Source: an uncultured Acetatifactor sp. (GTDB lineage Bacteria; Bacillota; Clostridia; Lachnospirales; Lachnospiraceae). From it: 64,000 nt of DNA. This document shows, piece after piece, positions 18,333 to 27,277 of this stretch. Made by a program: the position numbers and the translations under genes. Numbering within the stretch: the stretch's first letter is position 1; each line of letters begins with the position of its first letter. Location: NCBI GenBank assembly GCA_947586055.1, contig CANPXL010000008.1, positions 36,354 to 100,353 of the forward strand. Direction: 5' to 3'. The notes under the pieces are model-generated. The model searched no databases. It was given only the letters and a program-made list of their open reading frames with translations, and was not told where the DNA came from.

Positions 18333-19932
18333 AAAAATATCCGAAAACCGTTATCGGATCTGGTATGCGCTGTGTTTTTTTGCGCTTGGCGTTATCGACC
18401 AGAGAAAAGGAAGCGCGACAGGACAAACACAGATGGCTTTCTCCAACGGCGTTGGGCTTGTTATTGCGGCCATGCTGCTGCCTTCGGTCAGAATGGAAAA
18501 ATTTCGACAGAAAGTTTATCTGATCTGGTCCATTGCCGCGATACCTCTTGTCGCCGCCGCGGGGATCTGGGGATGGCAGAACAGGATTTACAAGGGACAG
18601 TGGGTCGTCGGGGCGCTGAATGTTTTTGTGTGGAGCTATCTGATGATTTATGCAGTGCGGGAGCGGAAGACTCTGCAGATAAAGCATCGGGTCAGGCAGC
18701 CGGTATTTTGTCTCATGACGCTGATGTTTCTGCTGATGTTTCTTTCCAGGCACGAGGGGATTCTTCCTTTATGGATGCTTCTGATCTTTGGCGGTTTCCT
18801 TTGCATCGGCGTACCAGAAAAACGGAGAGAAGACTTCGCGCTGGGACTGATGAACGGAATCATCCTTTGGTTTTTTGTGCAGCAGTCTGTTGCGTTTGGA
18901 TTTCGGCCTTATGACCTGAATCCGCGCTACAGGGGACTGTATAAAGGCGTAACGCCTAACGGCGTTTTTTATATGCTCACCTATTGCGCTTTTTTATGCA
19001 AATGGATCTGGGCCAGAGAGCGGAAAAAAAGACGTCCCTTGGTATGGTTCTATTTTCTGATGTCGGCTGTAAGCATCAGCTTCCTGCTATTTACGGGAGG
19101 GCGTTCGTCTCTTTTTGGAGCCGCGGCTGCAACCATTCTGATTTATAGTCTGTATGATATCGTATGGAAAAAAAGTTTTGGCGGATGGCTGCGCCACGGC
19201 GTTTTGCTGTGCCTTTTGGTTGTTTTAACGTTTCCGGCGGTATATGGAGGCATCCGGTATCTGCCGACAATTCTCCATCATCCTGTCTTGTTTGAGGGAG
19301 AGTATTCGGAAACAGGAAGCGTACGGTCCTTTGACCCATGGGACAGCGAACGGTATATCACCTTTGAGAAAGCGGTAGATGCAAACATCGGGCGCATTCT
19401 GGATCTTTTGGGGATCGATCTGAAAAAGATACGAAACCGGATTTCGGCGAATTCCTGGGTGTTAAAGGTGTATGCCAGTGAGCCGGCCGCGCCGGGAAGC
19501 GATCCGGAGCATCCGTATGTGCCTGTAGATCAGAATCCTAATTCATTTGAAGTACGGAAATTGATCTATCAATACTATTTTGAACGTTTGAACCTTGAGG
19601 GGCATTCTATCGGGGACAGGGAATTCCAGTTTACAGCCAGAGTGCGGTTATCGCATACCCATAATCTGTTTCTTCAGATGGCCTTTGACTATGGAGTGAT
19701 CGTGGGCGCATTGTTTTTGGTACTGATCTTATACTGTCTTTGGCGGCTGATCAGGCAGTCGCTTTCCCTGGGAGTTATCTCCGGGCATTGGATCTTTCCC
19801 GCCGTTTTTACCGCAATCCTCTGTTATGGGCTGACGGAGCTGGCGCTGAACGATGGAATGATTACGTGGTCTTTGCTTTATCTTGGCTGCTGCGTGGCGG
19901 GAATGACAGATTGCAGGGAAGTAAAATCCTGA
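18319..19932 (+). CDS. O-antigen polymerase/ligase-like membrane protein (Wzy/WaaL superfamily)
   Basis: 538 residues with about ten to twelve membrane segments. A long soluble loop (about 335-450) sits before the last membrane helices, as in the Wzy/WaaL superfamily; RLSHTHNLFLQMAFDYG just after it is the characteristic loop-end motif with the functional His. The start is ATG 18319 behind CGGAGG, overlapping the previous stop. It is the natural polymerase or ligase for the GC-rich gene set, although no flippase is found in that set within this window. It is the last gene before the drop in GC content. Confidence 0.8.
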   Translation: MSITEKISENRYRIWYALCFFALGVIDQRKGSATGQTQMAFSNGVGLVIAAMLLPSVRMEKFRQKVYLIWSIAAIPLVAAAGIWGWQNRIYKGQWVVGALNVFVWSYLMIYAVRERKTLQIKHRVRQPVFCLMTLMFLLMFLSRHEGILPLWMLLIFGGFLCIGVPEKRREDFALGLMNGIILWFFVQQSVAFGFRPYDLNPRYRGLYKGVTPNGVFYMLTYCAFLCKWIWARERKKRRPLVWFYFLMSAVSISFLLFTGGRSSLFGAAAATILIYSLYDIVWKKSFGGWLRHGVLLCLLVVLTFPAVYGGIRYLPTILHHPVLFEGEYSETGSVRSFDPWDSERYITFEKAVDANIGRILDLLGIDLKKIRNRISANSWVLKVYASEPAAPGSDPEHPYVPVDQNPNSFEVRKLIYQYYFERLNLEGHSIGDREFQFTARVRLSHTHNLFLQMAFDYGVIVGALFLVLILYCLWRLIRQSLSLGVISGHWIFPAVFTAILCYGLTELALNDGMITWSLLYLGCCVAGMTDCREVKS

Positions 19933-20192
19933 TTTATTTGGGCCTTTCTTTTTTGCACTGAATTAGTTATAATATACGAAAAGAAGCTGTCCTGTACATC
20001 GGCCTTTAATTGAGTACATTATAGCATATCTGCCGGAAGGGAAATTTATTCGTAAAAAAGCAAAATGGGCTCAGGACGCGCGATGTGGGTGCGGATAACT
20101 TCCCGAAAAGGCTGGATGGCCATGATACGAGATAAAAGCAAAATTACAGGAAGTTAGAATATATTATTTTTTGTAGAGGAAACGGGTAAATT
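19933..20192. other. Intergenic junction between GC-rich and AT-rich gene sets
   Basis: 260 bases without a gene. A TATAAT at 19968-19973 could be a -10, but the sequence 17 bases upstream (TTTCTT) is a poor -35. A GTAGAGGAAACGG ribosome binding site for the next gene lies at the right end. No clear terminator, repeat, integrase site or gene remnant was seen, although base composition changes here. Confidence 0.5.
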
Positions 20193-21518
20193 ATGGATAA
20201 GAAAGCAATTATGTCTGACCCAAGATTTGCAGGAATTGTGCCTTTTAAAAAGAAAATATGGTTGTCTTCACCAACTATGCATGGTGAGGAACTGGAGTAT
20301 GTTCAAGAGGCAATCGAAACCAATTGGGTGAGTACAGTTGGTGAAAATATAGATGAACTGGAAAAGATGGTTGCCGAGTATCTTGGAATGAAACATGCGG
20401 TGGCTTTGTCTTGCGGAACAGCGGCTTTGCATGTATGCATAAAGCTTGCGGCGGAGCGGATTAATCCGGGAGCGCTTCCGGGAAACAGCCTCAGTGGACA
20501 GAGAGTGTTCTGTTCGGATATGACCTTTGATGCCAGTGTAAATCCTGTTGTTTATGAGGGAGGTATACCTGTCTTTATTGATACGGAAACGGATACCTGG
20601 AACATGGATCCATTAGCACTGGAGAAGGCTTTTGAAATATATCCGGATGTAAAGCTGGTAGTGCTGGCACATCTCTATGGTGTTCCTGCTAAAATGGATG
20701 AAATATTGAAGATATGCAGAGAACATGGTGCATTGATCGTAGAAGATGCTGCGGAGGCGTTGGGTGCAAGATATGATGGGAAGATTGCTGCAGGAATGTG
20801 TGGCAGTTTTGGAGACTTTTCGGCCATAAGTTACAATGGCAATAAAATATGCACTGGCAGTTCGGGGGGGATGTTTGTAACAAATAATAAAGCGGATGCG
20901 GAGAAAGTTCGTAAGTGGAGCACACAAAGCAGGGAAGCCGCTCCTTGGTACCAACACGAGGAATTGGGTTACAACTATCGTATGAGTAATGTCATTGCGG
21001 GTATAGCAAGAGGCAATATGCTGCACATCAAGGAGCATATTGCGCAAAAAAAGGCAATTTACGAGCGGTATAAGAAAGGATTGAGAAATTTGCCGGTGTC
21101 GGTCAATCCCTTTGAAGATAAGAGTGTGCCAAATTATTGGCTGACATGTCTTGTGATTAATGAGGATGCGATGTGCAAACAGGTCCGAGGGGAGAAAGAT
21201 TATTTGTATATAAGTGAATCTGGTAAAAGCTGCCCTCAGGAAATTTTAGATGTTATTAACGTGTTTAATGCGGAAGGTCGTCCCATTTGGAAGCCAATGC
21301 ACCTGCAGCCGCTTTACCGTATGAATGATTTTATTGTAAGAGACGGCAATGGCAGAGCCAGAAGCAATGCCTATATTGAAGGGCGTGGACCGGATGTTGG
21401 AGCGGATATATTTGACAGGGGGGCATGTTTGCCAAGTGATAATAAGATGACAGAAGAGGAGCAGGATGGTATAATCGAACTTATAAATAGGTGTTTTGAT
21501 AATGTGAAATGTTTATAA
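20193..21518 (+). CDS. DegT/DnrJ/EryC1/StrS-family PLP aminotransferase
   Basis: 441 residues, fold-type I PLP enzyme of the nucleotide-sugar aminotransferase family. Family marks are the early ETNWVSTVG segment, SCGTAALH at about 73-80 for the cofactor phosphate, VEDAAEALGA with the Asp that contacts the PLP nitrogen, and the Schiff-base lysine in SYNGNK (K218). These enzymes aminate 4-keto (or 3-keto) sugars such as the product of the CapD-like dehydratase at 14735, so making a bacillosamine-type precursor is a fair inference. A run of seven G lies shortly after the lysine codon, and a run of six G near 21418. The length is slightly above the usual 370-400. Confidence 0.9.
   Translation: MDKKAIMSDPRFAGIVPFKKKIWLSSPTMHGEELEYVQEAIETNWVSTVGENIDELEKMVAEYLGMKHAVALSCGTAALHVCIKLAAERINPGALPGNSLSGQRVFCSDMTFDASVNPVVYEGGIPVFIDTETDTWNMDPLALEKAFEIYPDVKLVVLAHLYGVPAKMDEILKICREHGALIVEDAAEALGARYDGKIAAGMCGSFGDFSAISYNGNKICTGSSGGMFVTNNKADAEKVRKWSTQSREAAPWYQHEELGYNYRMSNVIAGIARGNMLHIKEHIAQKKAIYERYKKGLRNLPVSVNPFEDKSVPNYWLTCLVINEDAMCKQVRGEKDYLYISESGKSCPQEILDVINVFNAEGRPIWKPMHLQPLYRMNDFIVRDGNGRARSNAYIEGRGPDVGADIFDRGACLPSDNKMTEEEQDGIIELINRCFDNVKCL
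20864..20870 (+). repeat. Poly-G tract (G7), in frame, in the aminotransferase gene
   Basis: Seven G encode the Gly-Gly after the PLP lysine (SSGGMF). The gene is in frame as shown; loss or gain of one G would truncate it at about half length. Confidence 0.9.
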
Positions 21519-21540
21519 TAAGATCAAGAAGAGGAATGTT

Positions 21541-22239
21541 GTGTATAAACGTATTATAAAAAGACTGCTGGATGTTTTATTTTCCGGTGTAGCGTTAATA
21601 ATCTTATCACCTGTATTGCTTGTGGTATCTGTGCTGATTTACTTAAAACTTGGCTCACCTGTTATTTTTAAACAGGAACGTCCCGGCTACAAAGGCAAAA
21701 TATTCAGAATGTATAAATTTCGTACTATGCTTGACCCACAAACGAGAACAGGAAAGAAGCTTACAGATACTGAAAGACTGGAATGTATAGAAAAAGGTAT
21801 AGATATTCTTTCTGACGAGGAGAGATTAACTAAATTTGGCAGGTTTCTTCGGGCTACATCTCTGGATGAAATCCCGGAACTTTGGAATATATTCAGAGGA
21901 GATATGAGTATTGTCGGTCCCAGACCACTGGCGACTATTTATCTTCCATATTATACCAAAGAAGAAATGAGAAGACACGATGTTAAGCCAGGCCTGACGG
22001 GAATGGCGCAGGTACATGGTCGTAATTCCGTATCGTGGGAAAAAAGATTTGAGTTAGATGTATATTATGTTGACCATTGCTCTTTGCTGCTTGATATCAG
22101 GATTATTATTCAAACGATAGCAGTTGTATTAAGACGTGATAATATTGGACAGGGTGAGGAGAGACCGGAGTCTTTTAGTACGGTGCGCCAGCGAGAATGG
22201 GAGGAGGAAAAGAAAAATGATACGATTAAGGGAAATTGA
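21541..22239 (+). CDS. Short-form initiating phosphoglycosyltransferase (PglC/EpsL-like)
   Basis: 232 residues: one N-terminal re-entrant hydrophobic helix (about 8-33) and the bacterial sugar transferase domain. Visible motifs are YKFRTM, the catalytic Asp-Glu in SLDEIPELWN (D109, E110) and VGPRPLA. PglC-type enzymes transfer phospho-sugar from a UDP-sugar, often UDP-diNAc-bacillosamine, to undecaprenyl phosphate. The start is GTG 21541 behind AGAGGAATGTT. The gene order aminotransferase, this enzyme, then a GNAT acetyltransferase mirrors the pgl-type trio that builds and loads a bacillosamine-like sugar. It overlaps the next gene by 23 bases. Confidence 0.9.
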   Translation: MYKRIIKRLLDVLFSGVALIILSPVLLVVSVLIYLKLGSPVIFKQERPGYKGKIFRMYKFRTMLDPQTRTGKKLTDTERLECIEKGIDILSDEERLTKFGRFLRATSLDEIPELWNIFRGDMSIVGPRPLATIYLPYYTKEEMRRHDVKPGLTGMAQVHGRNSVSWEKRFELDVYYVDHCSLLLDIRIIIQTIAVVLRRDNIGQGEERPESFSTVRQREWEEEKKNDTIKGN

Positions 22240-22722
22240 AAAAAGAGATTTGGATAAAATAAAGATGTGGCATAATGATCTTAAGCTTTCGGAAAACCTG
22301 GGGGGGTATACAGATTTGTCAACGATGATGTAGAAAAGAATTGGTATGAGCAATATCTGAGCACAAGAAACAGCAATGTACGTTGTGCTATTTTGCGTGA
22401 TGAAGAACTTGTAGGCTGTGTATACCTTTTAAATATAGACGGCATAAATCGATGCGGTGATTTGCATATTATGCTTGGAGATGAGCGTTACCGCAGACAA
22501 GGCATAGGGACGTATGCTGTCAGAACAATGATAAATCACGCATTTTATAATCTTAATTTGAGAAGGATACAGTTGGAAGTATTGGCGACGAATACAGCTG
22601 CTCAGGCACTGTATTTAAAAGTTGGATTTTTGCAGGAAGGAATAAAAAGGAAGGCAGTTTATAAAAACGGTCAGTATGTAGATGAGATATTGATGGCGCT
22701 AATAAAAGATGACTGCAGCTGA
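22217..22722 (+). pseudogene. GNAT acetyltransferase gene, frameshifted in a G7 tract (possibly phase-OFF)
   Basis: The ATG at 22217, behind GAGGAGGAAAAG, opens a GNAT-family protein (MIRLREIEKRDLDKI) that stops at 22333. The rest continues in another frame to 22722, with the acetyl-CoA loop RRQGIGTYA and the typical C-terminal LYLKVGFLQEG. Adding one G to the seven at 22300-22306 joins the halves without any stop, restores GVYRFVNDDVEKNW across the joint and gives 168 residues, the normal size. The substrate is probably the amino sugar made by the neighbouring aminotransferase, as with PseH-like enzymes. Either a slipped-strand OFF state, a true mutation or a sequencing error. Confidence 0.85.
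22300..22306 (+). repeat. Poly-G tract (G7), out of frame, in the GNAT gene
   Basis: Eight G would be needed for an open frame; seven are present. The break is exactly here. Confidence 0.9.
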
Positions 22723-22724
22723 TT

Positions 22725-22760
22725 GACATGTGCTGATACTCTTTTCTATCAACACATGTC
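22725..22760. repeat. Strong hairpin between the GNAT and epimerase genes
   Basis: GACATGTG at 22725-22732 pairs with CACATGTC at 22753-22760; inside it, after one mismatch, TGATA pairs with TATCA around an eight-base pyrimidine loop. No T-run follows, so it is more likely an mRNA processing or stability element, or a binding site, than a terminator. Confidence 0.6.
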
Positions 22761-22793
22761 TGATGGCTGTGTTGGTGGAAAGGAGAAATTGCG

Positions 22794-23795
22794 ATGAAAA
22801 AGGTTCTGATTTTTGGAGCAACGGGTAATGTCGGTTCTTATGTAACTAAATATGCGTCTGAGTTTCTGCCGGAGAAGGGATATGAAGTAATAGCTACCGG
22901 CAGGAGGAATACAAATGTATTTGATCAGTTCGGTGTGAAGTTTATTCAGGTGGATATGCTTAATAAGTCAGATTTTGACAGACTTCCACAGGACGATATT
23001 CATGCAGTTATTTTACTGGCTGCCACCATTCCGTCATATATGGACGATTACAGCGGTGAAAAATACCTTAATACAAATATTATGGGAACTTATAATGTAT
23101 TGGAATATTGCCGAAAGGTTAAGGCGGATCGCATTCTTTTCAGCCAGACGGTATTTGATATCAGCCTGTATGCGTTGGAGAATGCGGATCGTGTTTTGGA
23201 TCCGCATTTGCCCCCCAATTTTAGCTACAGTGGTGACCATGCCATGTACGTTATTTCAAAAAATACAGCGGTAGAAATGATGAAACATTATCTTGCCGAG
23301 TACGGCATAAAATATTTTATTTTTCGCTTTCCTACTATCTATGAGTACAGTACATTTCAATATTACTATCCTAACGGCGTAAAGACGATGCGGCCATTAT
23401 ATAAGCAAATAAACCGTGCAAAAAACAGTGAACCGTTGGAACTGTGGGGGGATCCAAATTACGCAAAGGACATGGTACATGTATATGATTGCGCGCAGAT
23501 GCTGTGCAAGGCTTGTCTGTTTAACGGTAAGGATCACGAAATATATAATGTTGGCACTGGGATTCCGGTGACCCTTCTTGAACAATGTCAGGCAATTATT
23601 GATGTTTTTTCTCCAAAAGAAAATCCGTCCACGATTGAGTATCATCCAGGAAAGAGTGGTGGTGGTTTTCTGATGGATATTACAAATGCAAAAGAGGATT
23701 TGGGGTATGAACCAATCATGGATGTTCATAAGCTGTTTGAAGATTACCGATATGAAGCGCAATTTGATCGTTTCAAAAGTCTTAGAGGAGTATAA
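22794..23795 (+). CDS. NAD-dependent epimerase/dehydratase (extended SDR)
   Basis: 333 residues. The N-terminal NAD-binding loop is FGATGNVG at about 7-14, and the catalytic Tyr-Lys is in YVISK. The C-terminal half has the epimerase-type stretch LWGDPNYAKDMVHVYDCAQ. The subtype cannot be fixed: it could be a 4-epimerase, a dehydratase or a reductase on a nucleotide sugar. A GAAAGGAG ribosome binding site precedes the ATG. The following PLP enzyme and FemAB-like gene suggest that all three prepare one decorated sugar, which is inference. Confidence 0.82.
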   Translation: MKKVLIFGATGNVGSYVTKYASEFLPEKGYEVIATGRRNTNVFDQFGVKFIQVDMLNKSDFDRLPQDDIHAVILLAATIPSYMDDYSGEKYLNTNIMGTYNVLEYCRKVKADRILFSQTVFDISLYALENADRVLDPHLPPNFSYSGDHAMYVISKNTAVEMMKHYLAEYGIKYFIFRFPTIYEYSTFQYYYPNGVKTMRPLYKQINRAKNSEPLELWGDPNYAKDMVHVYDCAQMLCKACLFNGKDHEIYNVGTGIPVTLLEQCQAIIDVFSPKENPSTIEYHPGKSGGGFLMDITNAKEDLGYEPIMDVHKLFEDYRYEAQFDRFKSLRGV

Positions 23796-23800
23796 AAAAT

Positions 23801-24790
23801 ATGGGGGAAATCGGGAGCGAATTCTGGGATGTCCCAATGTCAAAAGAAAAGAATAATATTTTTCCGGATTCTGCTCAATGGTTTCTATCAGGTAGAAGTG
23901 CACTGACTGGTATTATCAGAAAAATAAAAGATAAAAGGAATATTCATACTGTTTCAATGCCATCCTGGTGTTGTGATAGTATGATCATCCCTTTTTTAAG
24001 AGAAAAAATTGAAGTTCAGTTTTATCCTGTATACTGGGAAAAGGCACTTGTTCAGGAAATAAATAAGGACAGTGATATTGTTTTTGTAATGGATTATTTT
24101 GGATACACATCGAATTATACCATATCTCATCCCTGTGTGATTAGAGATGTAACACATTCGATTTTTTCGCATCAGTATGATGATGCAAAATACTATTTTG
24201 GTTCACTTCGGAAATGGTGCGGTGTAAAGACCGGAGGTTATGCATGGGATATTAAAGCAGAAACAGTGGCGGCGGATCAGTATTTTATAAATATGCGTAC
24301 CATGGCGATGCAAAGAAAGAAAATGTATCTGTCAGGTAAAATCAGAGAAAAAGATTACTTAACAATATTTAATGACGCAGAAGAGCGTTTGGATAATTTA
24401 GAAGGTGTTTTTGAAGCAGATGGGAAAGATGTTGAGATTGCACAGTACCTTGATGTCAGTCATATTCGGGAACAACGCAGAAATAATGCCGTAATACTTA
24501 TGAATGCATTTGCTGACTGCCTTTTGTTTCCCGATTTGTCTGAAAATGATTGTCCCATGTTTGTTCCCATTTTGGTAGCGGATGGAAAACGAGATCAGCT
24601 TCGTCAATATTTAATCAAGCAGGGAATATATTGCCCCGTTCATTGGCCTGTAAGTCAATATCATAGGTTAAATGAACAAGAGAGAAAAATATATGACAAC
24701 GAACTGAGTCTGGTCTGTGACCAGCGTTATGATAAAAGAGACATGCTCAGAATTGTTGAAGCAGTAAAGAATTTTCAGGAGGAAAAATGA
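23801..24790 (+). CDS. Divergent PLP-dependent aminotransferase-like protein (DegT-related)
   Basis: 329 residues with the shape of a fold-type I PLP enzyme: FLSGRSALTGII for the phosphate-binding turn, IRDVTHSIFS for the Asp strand, and FGSLRKWCGVKTGG, in which K138 stands where the Schiff-base lysine is expected. The sequence is shorter and more divergent than the enzyme at 20193. It could be an aminotransferase for a keto-sugar or a related PLP activity. Upstream AGAGGAG serves ATG 23801. The next gene starts three bases after its stop. Confidence 0.72.
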   Translation: MGEIGSEFWDVPMSKEKNNIFPDSAQWFLSGRSALTGIIRKIKDKRNIHTVSMPSWCCDSMIIPFLREKIEVQFYPVYWEKALVQEINKDSDIVFVMDYFGYTSNYTISHPCVIRDVTHSIFSHQYDDAKYYFGSLRKWCGVKTGGYAWDIKAETVAADQYFINMRTMAMQRKKMYLSGKIREKDYLTIFNDAEERLDNLEGVFEADGKDVEIAQYLDVSHIREQRRNNAVILMNAFADCLLFPDLSENDCPMFVPILVADGKRDQLRQYLIKQGIYCPVHWPVSQYHRLNEQERKIYDNELSLVCDQRYDKRDMLRIVEAVKNFQEEK

Positions 24791-24793
24791 TTA

Positions 24794-25831
24794 ATGCTTT
24801 CGATTTTTACATTGGAACAGGCAGAACAGTGGGATACCATTGTCTGCTCTTTTTCTCAGTACGACGTGTATTGGCTTAGTGGTTATGTTAAGGCGTTCAG
24901 GCTGCATGGTGATGGCGAACCGTTGCTTTTTTACTTTGAAGGAGATTCCGCAAGAGGAATTAATGTAGTGATGAAACGCGATATCTCCGAAGAACCTGAT
25001 TTTTCAAAAAGGATTCAGAAGAAATCTTTTTTTGATTTTACATCTCCCTATGGCTATGGAGGCTGGTTGATTGAAGGTGTGGAAACAAAAGAATTATTTA
25101 AGGCATATCAAGAGTGGTGTATTGAGAATAATATTATATCGGAGTTTATTCGATTCCATCCGGTTATAAAAAACCATCAACAATGCGCTTCCTTTTATGC
25201 TGTCATTCAACTTGGTGAAGTTGTACACATGGATTTATCTTCGCCGGAAATAATATGGAATAATATTACAAGCAAAAATAGAAATGTTATCCGAAAGGCC
25301 ATAAAAAATGATGTAAAAATATATAATGGCCGTTATCCGGAAATTTTTGATGCTTTTCGCAAAATATATAATGCGACAATGGATAAAGACAATGCAAAAG
25401 ATTATTATTATTTTGAGCCAGAGTTTTATGAGTCAATACTGGATGATTTGCCCCAAAATGCGCAGGTATTTTATGCAGTTCAGGGCAGCAAGATCATCGC
25501 AGCAAGTATCATACTTGCCGCCAATGGAAGGATGAATTATCATTTATCCGGAAGTCTGCGGGAATATAGTTCTCTGGCAGCTACAAATTTATTGCTTTAT
25601 AAGGTTGCGTTATGGGGATGCGCCAATGGTTACAGATCTCTTTATCTGGGCGGAGGTGTGGGATCTGGAGAAGACAGTCTGTTTAAGTTTAAGCGTGCAT
25701 TTTATAAGGGAGAACTTAATCATTTTTTTATTGGAAAGAAAGTTTATAATCAGGAAAAATACTGTGAATTATGCTTAATGAGAAAAATGGAGCCTAATAT
25801 GGATGGATTTTTTCCAGCATATAGAGCATAG
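24794..25831 (+). CDS. FemAB/GNAT-fold acyltransferase
   Basis: 345 residues with the double-GNAT layout of FemAB-like proteins (peptidoglycan bridge formation, or BioF2-like acetyltransferases). Visible pieces are the N-terminal SPYGYGGW loop, NRNVIRKAIKN in the middle, and in the C-terminal half VQGSKIIAASIIL followed by LLLYKVALWGCANGYRSLYLGG. Relatives move an amino acid from tRNA, or an acyl group, to an amine. Within a polysaccharide locus, right after a PLP enzyme, it most likely acylates an amino sugar; the donor is unknown. The ATG at 24794 follows an AGGAGGAAAAATGA stretch that also ends the previous gene. Confidence 0.78.
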   Translation: MLSIFTLEQAEQWDTIVCSFSQYDVYWLSGYVKAFRLHGDGEPLLFYFEGDSARGINVVMKRDISEEPDFSKRIQKKSFFDFTSPYGYGGWLIEGVETKELFKAYQEWCIENNIISEFIRFHPVIKNHQQCASFYAVIQLGEVVHMDLSSPEIIWNNITSKNRNVIRKAIKNDVKIYNGRYPEIFDAFRKIYNATMDKDNAKDYYYFEPEFYESILDDLPQNAQVFYAVQGSKIIAASIILAANGRMNYHLSGSLREYSSLAATNLLLYKVALWGCANGYRSLYLGGGVGSGEDSLFKFKRAFYKGELNHFFIGKKVYNQEKYCELCLMRKMEPNMDGFFPAYRA

Positions 25832-25872
25832 ATCTGTAGATAACCATTATTCACGAAAAGGGTGGTTTTGTG

Positions 25873-27087
25873 ATGAATATTTTATTTTTAAGTTTGTTCT
25901 CATTTCATTCCATAAATGACAGAGGAATATATCCTGATTTGCTTCGGGAGTTTAAAAAGAATCATCATATTATTTATATTCTTTCTCCAATTGAGAAGAG
26001 CCTTGATAAAAAAGAGTTGATTATTTGTGAAGAAAATTTAAGAATTGTGCGCGTGGCAACTGGTAAGATACAAAAAACAAATATTATACAAAAGGGTATC
26101 AATACACTGCTTATAGAGAAGAGATTTATCAAGGCAATTAGAAAAAATTTTTCGACGGTAAGATTTGATTTGGTATTGTATACTACACCTCCAATTACGT
26201 TTGCCAATGTTGTCAAGTACATAAAAAAGCGTGATAATGCAAAGACTTACCTGATGCTTAAGGATATTTTCCCTCAGAATGCTGTAGATATTGGCATGAT
26301 GAGCAGTACAGGCTTTATGAGTCTGCCCTATAGGTATTTTCGAGTAAAAGAAAAGAAACTATATGCCATTTCTGACCGAATTGGATGTATGTCTCCGGCA
26401 AATGAGACATTTATTATTGCACATAATCCTGAAATTCCTGTTGAAAAAGTAAAACTATGCCCAAACTGTATTGAAGTACATGACTTGAGTCTTACCAGTT
26501 CTGAACGTGATAAAATACGTAAAAAATATGAACTTCCATTAGACAAAAAGATATTTGTGTATGGTGGCAATCTTGGGAAACCGCAAGGAATTTCGTTTAT
26601 AATAAAATGTCTGAAAACACAGATTGACAATCCGAATGTATTTTTTTTAATTATTGGCAGTGGTACGGAATATGGAAAACTGCAAGGGTTTTTTGATGAA
26701 AACAGACCCTGTAATATGAGACTGCTGGGGAAAATGTCAAAAGAAGATTATGATAATATGATAGTATCTTGCGATATTGGGCTTATCTTTTTGGATCATA
26801 AGTTTAAAATACCGAATTTTCCCAGCAGAATTTTAAGTTATATGCAGGCCGGTCTGCCAGTCCTTGCGTGTACCGATCCCAATACTGATATCGGTAGAAT
26901 CATTGTTGAAGGTGGTTTTGGTTGGTGGTGTGAAAGCGATGATGTAGAGAAATTTGTTGAGATTGTCGAAAAAATAATAAATGAGAATTTAAGGGCTATA
27001 GGAAAGAAAGGATTTCAATATTTGAATAAACATTGGAATGTCAAGGAGCAGTATTTTCAGATAATTAAGGAAATAGGCATGATATAA
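25873..27087 (+). CDS. GT4 glycosyltransferase, WbuB-like
   Basis: 404 residues, GT-B fold. The N-terminal domain includes PDLLREF and the stretch VLYTTPPITFANVVKYIKK, and in the middle ISDRIGCMSPANETFI with a following HNPE; the C-terminal donor domain has FVYGGNLGKPQGI and FPSRILSYMQAGLPVLA. This pattern matches the WbuB branch, whose founder in E. coli was assigned as a transferase of L-fucosamine. The pathway for UDP-L-FucNAc is encoded at 60012-63341, so it is a candidate user of that sugar (inference). ATG 25873 is preferred over GTG 25870 because GGTGG lies seven bases before the ATG. Confidence 0.82.
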   Translation: MNILFLSLFSFHSINDRGIYPDLLREFKKNHHIIYILSPIEKSLDKKELIICEENLRIVRVATGKIQKTNIIQKGINTLLIEKRFIKAIRKNFSTVRFDLVLYTTPPITFANVVKYIKKRDNAKTYLMLKDIFPQNAVDIGMMSSTGFMSLPYRYFRVKEKKLYAISDRIGCMSPANETFIIAHNPEIPVEKVKLCPNCIEVHDLSLTSSERDKIRKKYELPLDKKIFVYGGNLGKPQGISFIIKCLKTQIDNPNVFFLIIGSGTEYGKLQGFFDENRPCNMRLLGKMSKEDYDNMIVSCDIGLIFLDHKFKIPNFPSRILSYMQAGLPVLACTDPNTDIGRIIVEGGFGWWCESDDVEKFVEIVEKIINENLRAIGKKGFQYLNKHWNVKEQYFQIIKEIGMI

Positions 27088-27248
27088 TGCAAATAGATTT
27101 TACTGTTGTTAAACTATTGCCGGGCCTGTTATCTGCAGGAGCAGCGAGAGTTCATGGATGAATCTTTTCAAATCTTAACATCTGTTTATTGCAATTGAAT
27201 ATTTTTACTATTTTGGCAATACCTTCTGAAACTCAAGCAAGAAAAGTA

Positions 27249-27277
27249 TTGAATTTATTATAAAGAACCGATATACT
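27249..27277 (+). promoter_or_regulatory. Sigma-A promoter with a palindrome over the -10
   Basis: TTGAAT at 27249-27254 and TATACT at 27272-27277 are 17 bases apart, in the 285-base gap before the GT4 gene at 27373. ATACTA (27273-27278), TTC, TAGTAT (27282-27287) forms a perfect inverted repeat over the -10 and start site, which looks like an operator. The rest of the gap holds nothing else recognisable. Confidence 0.58.

Noticed and set aside
27085..27161. 24-codon ORF after the WbuB-like gene
   Set aside because: No ribosome binding site and no recognisable product; probably chance.
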